DNA of 39,286 nt, from positions 1-39,286 of IMG/VR virus record IMGVR_UViG_3300043427_002842. One strand, written 5' to 3'. Every line of letters starts with the position of its first letter. Position 1 is the stretch's first letter. The DNA is from a virus. Shown here piece by piece: positions 1 through 5,690 of this stretch. A program made the position numbers and the translations under genes. The notes under the pieces were generated by a model. It was not told where the DNA came from. It made no database searches and saw only the letters and a list, made by a program, of their open reading frames with translations.

Positions 1-224
1 GCGCTGTAGCCGATCTGGGCGGCAGTCTCGACGGCTAGTTCTTTGGCGGTCTTTGGGGTGGACTTGAGGATGGCTTCCGGCTTGGGCGCTGGGGATAGTT
101 CTGGGGTAGGCGAGGGGATTGGCTTGGCGGGTTCTGTGGCCGGCTTATCTGTCGGCTTGGCGTCCGGTTGACTGATGGGTTGGCTGAGGGTTGACTTTGC
201 GGCGGATAGGATGTGCTTGATCAT
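1..224 (-). CDS. 5' part of a junction-spanning 115-aa protein (continues at 39286-39163)
   Basis: An ATG at 224-222 opens a frame with no stop down to base 1. It gives 74 codons plus two bases: a short start (MIKHILSAAKSTL), then a proline-, lysine- and threonine-rich linker, then AKELAVETAAQIGYS. If base 1 is joined to base 39286 the two spare bases complete an alanine codon and the frame continues as ALMQKACDRFLAKRGLYNPG to a TGA at 39163-39165, for 115 aa in total. Function is not recognised; the tail is basic and compact and the N-terminal half is probably disordered. There is no clear Shine-Dalgarno sequence before the ATG, only an A/T-rich stretch. Confidence 0.6.
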   Translation of the reverse strand, partial: MIKHILSAAKSTLSQPISQPDAKPTDKPATEPAKPIPSPTPELSPAPKPEAILKSTPKTAKELAVETAAQIGYS

Positions 225-233
225 AAAGTGTTT

Positions 234-389
234 TTATAAAAAATTTCGCGAGGCGCTATCGGTGGGGGGTATTAGAGAAATTGATAACGACAGACCCCCT
301 CCTCCCCTCCATAACCGAACCCAATAACTCTCATGTGCAGCGGCTCTACTCTGTTGTCGCATTAACGACTTGGTCGGTTTGCGGCTCAT
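234..389 (-). CDS. Possible 51-aa basic protein
   Basis: An ATG overlaps the stop of the upstream HTH gene as ATGA and opens 51 codons (MSRKPTKSLMRQQSRAAAHE...) ending in TAA at 234-236. The coupling is the same as at most junctions in this operon. The composition (arginine- and glycine-rich, then a hydrophobic SLSISLI) is not convincing, and the region could instead be a 160-bp regulatory gap in front of the gene starting at 224. It contains a run of pyrimidines on the plus strand but no promoter I can defend. Confidence 0.3.
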   Translation of the reverse strand: MSRKPTKSLMRQQSRAAAHESYWVRLWRGGGGLSLSISLIPPTDSASRNFL

Positions 390-988
390 CTCTCACTTTC
401 CTCTGTAGGGCCAGTCTCAATCTCAATAGCAGCAGCCGGCAGTGCAGCGGCCTTTTGCGTCCCGGGCGCTTCAGGGCTGACCGGTTCAAACGGCACATCG
501 ATGACGTTCGCGCTCCTCAAGCCGCTCACAAAGTCCTGCCAAGCATCGGCCGCCGGAGCCATCACATGCTCAACTCGCTGCGTGGCTCCACCGGACAGCA
601 GCTCTGACTTCTCGGTAGCGATAGCGGACATCACGGTCAGCGCGTGGTCTTTCATATCTGGCAGCCGCTCAAAAAGTTCCGCGGTGCCAACCGCTGCTAG
701 AGTCTTCCAATTGTTCGCCGCAATTGTCCGCGCCTTCTCGAGCAGCTCGGGCCGGTTGCGCACTAAGGCGATGATCGTGTGGTAGCTGGTATTGAACGCC
801 CGGGCGATCTGAGTGACAGGCACGCCGGCAACGTGGGCGGCCATGATCTTCTGGGCCTTGCTCTCGGGCACTTCCATGCCCGTGGAGCCTTGCACCTTGA
901 CGATCTCCCTGCCGTCTTCGCCCTCAACGATCTCAACCTTCTTGTTCGTTGCTTTGCGTGGTTTGGATTTGGTCCGCGGTCTTGCCAT
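386..988 (-). CDS. HTH-domain protein, candidate small terminase or phage regulator (200 aa)
   Basis: The basic N-terminus (MARPRTKSKPRK) is followed by a short beta-rich stretch and a homeodomain-like helix-turn-helix at about residues 43-75, with AGVPVTQIARAFNTSYHTII as the core. A helical segment (about 90-130) contains EKSELLSGGATQRVEHV. The tail is acidic and proline-rich. An N-terminal HTH followed by helices is common in small terminase subunits, and no better candidate for that role is seen elsewhere, but it lies far from the large terminase gene along the operon. It could equally be a transcription regulator. The start lies 2 bp after the stop of the preceding gene. Confidence 0.8.
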   Translation of the reverse strand: MARPRTKSKPRKATNKKVEIVEGEDGREIVKVQGSTGMEVPESKAQKIMAAHVAGVPVTQIARAFNTSYHTIIALVRNRPELLEKARTIAANNWKTLAAVGTAELFERLPDMKDHALTVMSAIATEKSELLSGGATQRVEHVMAPAADAWQDFVSGLRSANVIDVPFEPVSPEAPGTQKAAALPAAAIEIETGPTEESER

Positions 989-990
989 AG

Positions 991-1374
991 TCAGTCAATA
1001 AAAACGCCACTGCGGGGCAAATCGTGAAATGCCCTCTCTGTAGAAATCTCCCTTAGTTGGCGGGTCGCATTCCGCATCACACGCTGGGCATCAGCCTTGG
1101 AGCCGATCACCTTGAAGATGACCAGATGCCCGCCACAAATGGCCCAGGCGCAGCGCGTCAGCTTCAGCCCGGAGCGCAGGTATTTGGACGCCGCACCGAT
1201 GCGCGACTGGATGCGCCACTCGTTGTGGGCGACCGGCCAGGCGCAGAGAAGATCACCCGCTGCCGCGGTTCGGCTGCGCACGGCGGGGCGCGTGCCTTTC
1301 CTTCCGCTCAAACTTGGATTGCTGCGGAGCCTCTGGACACTCACGGCTTGTCCGATTGTTCGCTTGCGAGTCAC
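991..1374 (-). CDS. Hypothetical protein, 127 aa
   Basis: I choose the GTG at 1372-1374 because it overlaps the preceding stop as GTGA, the coupling used throughout this operon. The N-terminus is basic and arginine-rich; residues from about 45 on look like a folded domain (LLCAWPVAHNEWRIQSRIG, then GLKLTRCAWAICGGHLVIFK). I recognise no family. The hydrophobic strand-like segment CAWAICGGHLVIFKVI may be a beta hairpin. It sits between two HTH proteins of the early block. Confidence 0.6.
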   Translation of the reverse strand: MTRKRTIGQAVSVQRLRSNPSLSGRKGTRPAVRSRTAAAGDLLCAWPVAHNEWRIQSRIGAASKYLRSGLKLTRCAWAICGGHLVIFKVIGSKADAQRVMRNATRQLREISTERAFHDLPRSGVFID

Positions 1375-1580
1375 GCCAACGAATAAGACGCGAACCGCTT
1401 GCCATTCCGCTGCATGATGCGCGAAGTGATTCGGTGGCCGGCGTCTCGCAGATCGGCGATGCGTGCAGCGAGGCGCATGCACTTGAACCGGCTCATGGCC
1501 GAGACCGGGGTGATGCTGTTGCCGCGCTTGAGGTAACTGAGGATGCGTGTGCTTTGGGCTTTGGTGTGGGTTGTCTTCAT
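1371..1580 (-). CDS. Small helix-turn-helix protein (HTH_39-like), 69 aa
   Basis: The protein looks like the small phage winged HTH domain (PF14090-type): STRILSYLKRGNSITPVSAM, then an LAARIADLRDAGHRI recognition segment and a C-terminal wing ending NGKRFASYSLA. Such proteins are usually DNA-binding and of unknown specific role. The ATG overlaps the previous stop (ATGA), and its own stop overlaps the GTG of the next gene. Confidence 0.8.
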   Translation of the reverse strand: MKTTHTKAQSTRILSYLKRGNSITPVSAMSRFKCMRLAARIADLRDAGHRITSRIMQRNGKRFASYSLA

Positions 1581-1738
1581 GGGTTGGTTGTGGGTTTGCT
1601 AAAGATGCGCCGGCAGACCTCGAGAAGGGCCGCGGCGGGAATGCATGGGCTTTCGCCGTGATAGGCGCGCACGCCGGTCTTCTCGTTGTCCCGCGCGGCG
1701 AGCCATTGCGTGACGAGGTCGATGTCGTGGGTGGTCAT
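1577..1738 (-). CDS. Hypothetical protein, 53 aa
   Basis: An ATG at 1736-1738 overlaps the methyltransferase stop as ATGA, and the stop overlaps the ATG of the HTH gene in the same way. The product begins MTTHDIDLVTQWLAARDNEK and contains SPCIPAAALLEVCRRIF. It is a small helical protein with two cysteines and no recognised family. The double coupling is the main evidence that it is real. Confidence 0.6.
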   Translation of the reverse strand: MTTHDIDLVTQWLAARDNEKTGVRAYHGESPCIPAAALLEVCRRIFSKPTTNP

Positions 1739-3234
1739 GGTGCTTCCTCCATCAGCTCGCCAACGAGAACTCGGAAAGCTCGCTCTGCGGTGGCTGGCAC
1801 AACTCCATTGCCGAGGAGTCGCAGCTCATCGGTGCGATTGTCTGTGGAGACGTGCAGGACGGCATCGTCCAGCCGATGGGTAAGCCCATCAGCGTCTCGA
1901 CCCAGCGAGGGTTGAGTTTGCCGGTCGCCCTCGCTTCTACCTCCACATTCAGTTGCTTGTATTGAACTATGGTTGGATCTCGATGGCCGCTCTTGTGGTC
2001 TTTCGCTTGCGGCGTTGCCCACGTGGCTTGCTCGTTTAGATTTCTCACGCCATGTCCCTTGGCTCGCATCACCGCAATCTGCTCCGGTGTCTTCGGGCCT
2101 TGGGCATCGTGGGCTTGGGGCGTTGCCCAATTCTCGACCATCTCCACTTGCTGATTGATCGTCTGCGATTGCAGCACCAATTTGCCGCTCGGGGTTAGCC
2201 GATACGCTCGCTGCCCAGGCATCGCTGGAGCTCCTTCCTTGGTGAATAGCGTCTCGACCTTCGCTCCTGCCTCGTTGGCCTGCGGGGTTCGCCAACTCGC
2301 TTGATAAACCGGCGAATGAACCGCCTCCCGCAAGTTGCTCAACGCCTTGCGATTCTTCCTGCCGCCGCGCGTCTTGTTCGTCTCCGCAAATTCCTCCACC
2401 GGACGCACTGGCAGCGTGTCCATGGTTTGCGGCGTTGGCCACGACAACTCTTGGCGGCTCCCATGCGAACTGCTGCTCGCCGGGCCGGCTTGGCCATGGA
2501 GTTGCACCGCAATGGTCAGCGGTGTCCCGCAGCCGTTGCCGTTGTATCCCTTGGCCTTCATCGCCTCCTTGCGCTTGAGCCATGTCTCTGGCGACTCGCC
2601 ATCCTGCGAGACTTGAGCGTTCGGCGTCGGCCAAGATTGCATCGCCGCCATCGTTCCAAGCGGAATCGAATTGCGATGTTCCTGCGATTTGCCAACCGAG
2701 TTCTTCGACTCGTTGACGCTGATCGTAGGCCAAGATGAAGATCCTCTTCCTCTGGTGAGGCGCGCCGCATTCACTCGCGCTCGCCACGCACCACGTCGTT
2801 CGGTAACCCATTCCTGCCAAGTCTTGCAGCACGTCGGGAAGCCCAAGGCTGATATGTCCCTCGACGTTTTCAGCGAAACAGACACTTGGTCGCATTGCAG
2901 CAATTCCGGCTGCGATAAACGGCCAGAGGTGTCTTGAGTCCTCGGCGCCGAGTCGCTTGCCGGCGGCTGAAAACGGCTGGCATGGATATCCAAAAGAGAG
3001 GATGTCCACGCGGCCGTGAAACTCGGACCATGGGAAGGTTTTAAGATCCGTCCAGATAGGAGCTGAGTCCAAGAGTCCCGCTTCCATTTTAGAGACCAAG
3101 TTCGCGCAGGCGAAACTTTCGATCTCACTAAAAGCGATTGTGCGCAGACTTGGGATTGCTCGTTTAAGTCCGAGATCAATGCCTCCGTATCCGGCACAAA
3201 GGGAGACGTGTGTAATTGCTTTGGCAGTATCCAC
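1735..3234 (-). CDS. DNA (cytosine-5) methyltransferase, 499 aa
   Basis: This enzyme transfers a methyl group from S-adenosylmethionine to C5 of cytosine in DNA. Motif I (SLCAGYGGIDLGL) is at residues 11-23, motif IV GYPCQPFS has catalytic C85, motif VI is ENVEG (122-126), motif VIII is QRKRIF (161-166), and a motif X-like LLGNGVVPATAERAF lies near the C-terminus. Between VIII and X is a long repetitive stretch of LADA/VANA/LANP/VGNA units where the target-recognition region should lie. I choose the GTG at 3232-3234: it has GGAGA upstream and leaves a short N-terminus before motif I, whereas upstream codons give an arginine-rich extension overlapping the previous gene. The likely role is self-protection of phage DNA against host restriction. 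No partner restriction enzyme is seen. Confidence 0.92.
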   Translation of the reverse strand: MDTAKAITHVSLCAGYGGIDLGLKRAIPSLRTIAFSEIESFACANLVSKMEAGLLDSAPIWTDLKTFPWSEFHGRVDILSFGYPCQPFSAAGKRLGAEDSRHLWPFIAAGIAAMRPSVCFAENVEGHISLGLPDVLQDLAGMGYRTTWCVASASECGAPHQRKRIFILAYDQRQRVEELGWQIAGTSQFDSAWNDGGDAILADAERSSLAGWRVARDMAQAQGGDEGQGIQRQRLRDTADHCGATPWPSRPGEQQFAWEPPRVVVANAANHGHAASASGGGICGDEQDARRQEESQGVEQLAGGGSFAGLSSELANPAGQRGRSEGRDAIHQGRSSSDAWAASVSANPERQIGAAIADDQSASGDGRELGNAPSPRCPRPEDTGADCGDASQGTWREKSKRASHVGNAASERPQERPSRSNHSSIQATECGGRSEGDRQTQPSLGRDADGLTHRLDDAVLHVSTDNRTDELRLLGNGVVPATAERAFRVLVGELMEEAP

Positions 3235-3236
3235 AT
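1752..3236 (-). CDS. Overlapping same-strand frame with WPTP repeats (494 codons), possibly a second product
   Basis: A second open frame starts at an ATG only 2 bases from the methyltransferase GTG and stays open for almost its whole length. It carries six W-[PRA]-T repeats (SSWPTISVN, SWPTPNAQ, SWPTPQTM, SWRTPQAN, NWATPQAH, TWATPQAK) and ends with LNPRWVETLMGLPIGWT. Both features resemble proteins I know from phage methyltransferase loci. Each W-T unit is the same DNA as an L-A-D/N unit in the methyltransferase frame. It may be a genuine overlapping gene, a product whose real start lies further inside, or the shadow of repetitive DNA. Confidence 0.35.
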   Translation of the reverse strand: MWILPKQLHTSPFVPDTEALISDLNEQSQVCAQSLLVRSKVSPARTWSLKWKRDSWTQLLSGRILKPSHGPSFTAAWTSSLLDIHASRFQPPASDSAPRTQDTSGRLSQPELLQCDQVSVSLKTSRDISALGFPTCCKTWQEWVTERRGAWRARVNAARLTRGRGSSSWPTISVNESKNSVGKSQEHRNSIPLGTMAAMQSWPTPNAQVSQDGESPETWLKRKEAMKAKGYNGNGCGTPLTIAVQLHGQAGPASSSSHGSRQELSWPTPQTMDTLPVRPVEEFAETNKTRGGRKNRKALSNLREAVHSPVYQASWRTPQANEAGAKVETLFTKEGAPAMPGQRAYRLTPSGKLVLQSQTINQQVEMVENWATPQAHDAQGPKTPEQIAVMRAKGHGVRNLNEQATWATPQAKDHKSGHRDPTIVQYKQLNVEVEARATGKLNPRWVETLMGLPIGWTMPSCTSPQTIAPMSCDSSAMELCQPPQSELSEFSLAS

Positions 3237-3247
3237 TGCTGTCTCCG

Positions 3248-3466
3248 TTAGCAGTTCCCCCAGTGATGCCCGCAGATTGTGTCCGCCTCGTAGTCCAAGC
3301 GCTTATCCGCTTCCCACTCGGCATCTTCCTCCGGCGTGCGATGCGCGTAGGGATCATGCGGCACGCCGTAAGCCTTGCTGCAGTCCTCCGCGTCACGCGC
3401 CTCGATGTCCGCCTCGCGGCCCTCATCGCAGCAACGGTCGTCTGGGTCTCCGAGTTCGTAGCTCAT
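3248..3466 (-). CDS. Hypothetical acidic protein, 72 aa
   Basis: The product, MSYELGDPDDRCCDEGREAD..., is very acidic, with four cysteines and a C-terminal CGHHWGNC. A C/H-rich end could bind metal, but no full zinc-finger spacing is seen. The ATG at 3464-3466 overlaps the preceding stop as ATGA, which rules out the longer arginine-rich N-terminus. It ends 13 bp before the methyltransferase start, in the operon. Confidence 0.65.
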   Translation of the reverse strand: MSYELGDPDDRCCDEGREADIEARDAEDCSKAYGVPHDPYAHRTPEEDAEWEADKRLDYEADTICGHHWGNC

Positions 3467-3690
3467 GGAAACACCTCCGCTGCCTGCATGACGTGCGCCT
3501 CCACGATCCGGCGCAGGTCGTGGTACAATTCCTCCCAGCGCTTGGCGGAAGCCTCCCAGCGCTCGGCTGCAAGGTGCCAAGTGTCGCGCTCTTGCTTCAG
3601 CTCCTGCTGCGTCTTGGCTAGTGACTCAGCGAAGGCCGCGATGGAGCGCCGCTCTATTTTTAGCTGCTCAATCTTCTCGGCGTCGCTCAT
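3463..3690 (-). CDS. Coiled-coil protein, 75 aa
   Basis: The protein is almost entirely charged helix (MSDAEKIEQLKIERRS..., KTQQELKQERDTW..., KRWEELYHDLRRIV) with heptad-like spacing, so a coiled coil is likely. There is no recognised family. The ATG overlaps the stop of the 113-aa gene as ATGA. Small coiled-coil proteins of this kind are frequent in early phage operons. Confidence 0.7.
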   Translation of the reverse strand: MSDAEKIEQLKIERRSIAAFAESLAKTQQELKQERDTWHLAAERWEASAKRWEELYHDLRRIVEAHVMQAAEVFP

Positions 3691-4028
3691 TGCTCACCTC
3701 CGAGTTGATAGCTGCGCTTGTCCCAGTCCTTCTTGGCCTTGCAATACGCCCACAGCGCCTGGTGCATCTCGGCGTTGGCCGCATCGATGGCTTTGCCGTT
3801 GGTCAGCGTGGCAATGTCCGGGTAAGAGCCGGCGAGGAGTTCGCACAGGCGCCTAGCCTCATTGCGCTCCTTGATGAGTTTGAGCATCGGCGACTGAAGC
3901 TGCGGCAGCGCTTCCGCAATGCTCGCGGCAATGACGCCGGCGACTTCCACTGAGCCGAGGCATTCAGCATCTCCGCATTCGCAGAGCGCCGCCTTGTCGT
4001 AGGGTTGGTCGATATTGAGATCGATCAT
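3687..4028 (-). CDS. Hypothetical protein, 113 aa
   Basis: I choose the ATG at 4026-4028 because it overlaps the stop of the 45-aa membrane gene as ATGA; the upstream extension is arginine/histidine junk-like. The N-terminus carries CECGDAEC, a possible half metal site, followed by helices (GVIAASIAEALPQLQ, MLKLIKERNEARRLCELL, AEMHQALWAYCKAKKDW). Helical segments with KERNEARR are common in small phage proteins of unknown function. Confidence 0.7.
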   Translation of the reverse strand: MIDLNIDQPYDKAALCECGDAECLGSVEVAGVIAASIAEALPQLQSPMLKLIKERNEARRLCELLAGSYPDIATLTNGKAIDAANAEMHQALWAYCKAKKDWDKRSYQLGGEQ

Positions 4029-4162
4029 CGCGCGCCTCCGATCTTGTTGATGAATTGCAGGGCGGCGAACGTGCCGATGGTGATGACGATCACGGCCGTG
4101 AAGGTCGGATCGGTGAGATAGCTCAATACTTCGAGCAGGGTGGGTGTGTGTTGTGGTGTCAT
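4025..4162 (-). CDS. Small single-pass membrane protein, 45 aa
   Basis: The reading frame is MTPQHTPTLLEVLSYLTDPT, then FTAVIVITIGTFAALQFI, then NKIGGAR. The central 18 residues form one clear transmembrane segment followed by a positively charged end. The stop overlaps the next ATG (ATGA). Its place just after the excisionase-like gene suggests an early or lysogeny-linked role, but no function can be assigned. No ribosome binding site is seen. Confidence 0.6.
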   Translation of the reverse strand: MTPQHTPTLLEVLSYLTDPTFTAVIVITIGTFAALQFINKIGGAR

Positions 4163-4176
4163 AAGAAAGGCAAACC

Positions 4177-4192
4177 TTGGCATTACTTGGCA
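4177..4192. repeat. Two TTGGCA units spaced 10 bp
   Basis: TTGGCA at 4177 and again at 4187, start to start exactly 10 bp. They lie at the junction between the HTH gene and the 45-aa membrane gene, overlapping the end of the HTH coding region. They are part of the repeat family also seen at 4384-4494, 4818-4853, 6008-6023 and 38662-38687. Confidence 0.6.
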
Positions 4193-4377
4193 ACGTGGTT
4201 AAAAGTTCGCTGCGCCATGAATTTCTCGACCGCTTGGCGCGAGATGCGCGTGCCCTTATGCGGGCCGATGTTGAAAGCCGGAAGCTCTCCGCTCTTGATC
4301 CACGCGCGCACGGCGCGTTCGCCAACGCCCATTCCGCGGGCAACTTGTTTCACAGTCAGTGCAAGGTGGGCATGCAT
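4183..4377 (-). CDS. Excisionase-like/MerR-type HTH protein (HTH_17-like), 64 aa
   Basis: The product is MHAHLALTVKQVARGMGVGE, then RAVRAWIKSGELPAFNIGPH, then KGTRISRQAVEKFMAQRTF. This is the usual small winged-helix pattern: L-T-x-x-x-V-A as the first helix, RAVRAWIKSGELPAF as recognition helix and turn, and a wing with a conserved arginine. The family includes phage excisionases and small regulators. I choose the ATG at 4375-4377 because the upstream ATG at 4416 would translate the operator repeats. It is transcribed divergently from the 85-aa ribbon-helix-helix-like gene, the arrangement of a phage switch, and is the first gene of the long leftward operon. Confidence 0.75.
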   Translation of the reverse strand: MHAHLALTVKQVARGMGVGERAVRAWIKSGELPAFNIGPHKGTRISRQAVEKFMAQRTFNHVAK

Positions 4378-4383
4378 TACTGG

Positions 4384-4494
4384 GCCAAAGAATGCCAAAG
4401 ACTGCCAATAGCGCAAGAATTTTTTTTGGCATTCTTTGGCATGGGGTGAAAACCCTATTTGACATCCCTTGGCATCCGTTGGAGTCTATTGGCA
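4384..4494. promoter_or_regulatory. Divergent operator with nine TTGGCA-type units in 10-bp phase
   Basis: Between the divergent HTH and ribbon-helix-helix-like genes, GCCAAA/GCCAAT units read on the minus strand start at 4384, 4394 and 4404. TTGGCA units on the plus strand start at 4426 and 4436, and a further run starts at 4459 (TTGACA), 4469, 4479 (TTGGAG) and 4489. Within each run the spacing is exactly 10 bp. Sixteen bases at 4384-4399 and 4425-4440 are a perfect inverted repeat. The TTGACA unit is also a consensus -35 box for rightward transcription, though no good -10 follows. This looks like a cooperative operator controlling both directions. Confidence 0.7.
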
Positions 4495-4507
4495 CACGCC
4501 AGCACCT

Positions 4508-4765
4508 ATGAGCACCCAGAAAGCCAGATATAAGGAGGACACCCGCAAGGGCGTCTTCGCCAACCTCAGCACCGACCTGCATGACCGCATGCACCGGCGG
4601 GCCGCAGCCGCAGATCATAAGGCTGCCAAGTATGTCGCCGTGGCGCTGGAGTTTTACATGGACCTCGAAGACGCCTTCGGAGGCCCATTGACCGAGCAGT
4701 TCCGGGCGATGATCCTGCGCAATGTCGGCGGCATGGCCGACAAGATGGAAAAGGCGCTCAAGTAA
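4508..4765 (+). CDS. Ribbon-helix-helix-like DNA-binding protein, candidate phage repressor, 85 aa
   Basis: I choose the ATG at 4508 because upstream codons translate the operator. After a charged N-terminus (MSTQKARYKEDTRK) comes a strand (GVFANLS) and two helices (TDLHDRMHRRAAAADHK, AAKYVAVALEFYMDLEDAFG). This beta-alpha-alpha order resembles MetJ/Arc-type proteins, although the match is by pattern only. A C-terminal helix follows (GPLTEQFRAMILRNVGGM). Proteins of this fold often bind tandem operator repeats cooperatively, and the 10-bp array lies directly upstream. I infer it is the switch repressor or an autoregulated DNA-binding protein; an unrelated small helical protein is possible. 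No Shine-Dalgarno is seen. Confidence 0.6.
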   Translation: MSTQKARYKEDTRKGVFANLSTDLHDRMHRRAAAADHKAAKYVAVALEFYMDLEDAFGGPLTEQFRAMILRNVGGMADKMEKALK

Positions 4766-4809
4766 CCCGCTCGCCAACAGGCACTAACAACACGATGAAA
4801 AATAACACG

Positions 4810-4837
4810 TTGACAATGCCAACAGACGCTAAAGAAT
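4810..4837 (+). promoter_or_regulatory. Candidate promoter for the lipoprotein gene
   Basis: A consensus -35 TTGACA at 4810-4815 is followed after 16 bp by AAGAAT (4832-4837, four of six matches to TATAAT). Predicted transcription would begin about 4844, almost on the ATG at 4846, so the message may be leaderless. The -10 box and start lie inside the 10-bp repeat run starting at 4818, so a repeat-binding protein should block it. Confidence 0.45.
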
Positions 4838-4853
4838 GCCATCAAATGCCAAC
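4818..4853. repeat. Four-unit 10-bp phased repeat over the promoter
   Basis: GCCAAC at 4818, GCTAAA at 4828 (degenerate), GCCATC at 4838 and GCCAAC at 4848 are exactly 10 bp apart. They are the minus-strand orientation of the TTGGCA unit and cover the candidate -10 box and the start codon at 4846. Confidence 0.6.
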
Positions 4854-5427
4854 ACACACCACACGCATTACGGCACGCACGCTGTCTTTAATCGGCTTTG
4901 CCGCCAGCCAGTGGGCATCGGAGCGCCTTAACGGCAGCCGCCACAAGCGCCGCTACCGCGAGCTGATCACTGCGGGGCTTGTCCTGCATGAGTCCGGCGA
5001 GCTATATGCTTCCGCGCCAAAGATGCGCCGCGCGCTCGCCACCATCGCCAAGCACGCCGCTCCCTTGGCCTTGGTGGTGCTGCTCGCCGGCTGCGCCACA
5101 GATCCGGTGCCCGACCGCTACCGCACCGCGGAGCCCGTCGTCAGCATCGAGGTCGCCACACTGCCACCCGGCGCGCTCGTTTACCTTAACGCCGAATACA
5201 TGGGCACCTCGCCGGTCACAATCAAGCTGGTCGCCGACCAGTTTGGTAAATGGAAGCAAGACTCCATCATTCGCGCCGTGGTGCCGCACGACAGCGTTGC
5301 GTTCGAGGAAATGGTCTACCCGAGCGGCTACCGAGTGCCGTCCCGCGTCCTGCTGCGCGTGCCAGGGTATACGCACTGGTACAGCGCCACCCAGCCCAAG
5401 CCGCCGCAGCCCTTCGCCGTCAACTAA
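4846..5427 (+). CDS. PEGA-like lipoprotein, possible lysogenic-conversion or exclusion factor (193 aa; or 134 aa from 5023)
   Basis: The frame contains an excellent lipoprotein signal, MRRALATIAKHAAPLALVVL followed by LAGC, beginning at an in-frame ATG at 5023. After the cysteine a short linker leads to VSIEVATLPPGALVYLNAEY, the P-x-G-A-x-V-Y-L-N pattern of PEGA-type beta domains found in surface proteins. From 4846 the protein has 59 extra residues before the signal (MPTHTTRITARTLSLIGFAA...), unusual for an exported lipoprotein, so two products or a gene fusion are possible. An upstream ATG at 4795 would translate the repeats. It sits between the repressor candidate and att, where prophage-expressed surface genes are typical. 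I infer a role at the envelope of the lysogen. Confidence 0.7.
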   Translation: MPTHTTRITARTLSLIGFAASQWASERLNGSRHKRRYRELITAGLVLHESGELYASAPKMRRALATIAKHAAPLALVVLLAGCATDPVPDRYRTAEPVVSIEVATLPPGALVYLNAEYMGTSPVTIKLVADQFGKWKQDSIIRAVVPHDSVAFEEMVYPSGYRVPSRVLLRVPGYTHWYSATQPKPPQPFAVN

Positions 5428-5648
5428 TGAAGCACGACTACCTGCTCACCGGCACCTTCCCATGGGGCGGCCTGCGCCTCGCCGGTCGCGTCTTCGACTC
5501 GCCGGAGCTGTTCTCGATGATGCGGCGCCAGTGCCTTAGCGACAACTGCGTGCGGCATGCTTGCGCGGACCTAGATGTCCTGCCATTCGCCGAGGAGGTT
5601 GCGGCGATTGAGGAGCACATTCTCCGCAGGGAAGCTGCGTATTGCTGA
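5427..5648 (+). CDS. Hypothetical protein, 73 aa
   Basis: The ATG at 5427-5429 overlaps the TAA of the lipoprotein gene as TAATG, so the two are translated together. The product starts MKHDYLLTGTFPWGGLRLAG and has several cysteines (RRQCLSDNCVRHAC) and an acidic helical end (EEVAAIEEHILRREAAYC). There is no export signal. Family not recognised. Coupling to the lipoprotein suggests a shared function in the lysogen. Confidence 0.65.
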   Translation: MKHDYLLTGTFPWGGLRLAGRVFDSPELFSMMRRQCLSDNCVRHACADLDVLPFAEEVAAIEEHILRREAAYC

Positions 5649-5652
5649 ACGC

Positions 5653-5684
5653 AAAACGGCCGCAAGCATCTTTGCCTGCGGCCG
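5653..5684 (-). terminator. Rho-independent terminator of the 42-aa gene
   Basis: On the minus strand a 12-bp stem (CGGCCGCAGGCA / TGCTTGCGGCCG, one G-U pair, loop AAGA) is followed by TTTT at 5656-5653. The same hairpin may also stop rightward transcription from the lipoprotein operon, though without a U-run and with one A-C mismatch. It lies 6 bp after the stop codon at 5691. Confidence 0.75.
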
Positions 5685-5690
5685 CTGAGA

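Noticed and set aside
281-607. Open frame on the plus strand
   Set aside because: It lies antisense to the 200-aa HTH gene and has shadow-type composition (arginine/serine/leucine rich).
3248-3426. Longer N-terminus of the methyltransferase up to 3426
   Set aside because: It is arginine-rich and overlaps the coupled 72-aa gene; GTG at 3234 has GGAGA upstream and begins just before motif I.
4384-4494. CRISPR-like or minisatellite array
   Set aside because: Units are only 6-7 conserved bases at 10-bp spacing with no spacer of CRISPR length and no cas genes, so an operator is more likely.
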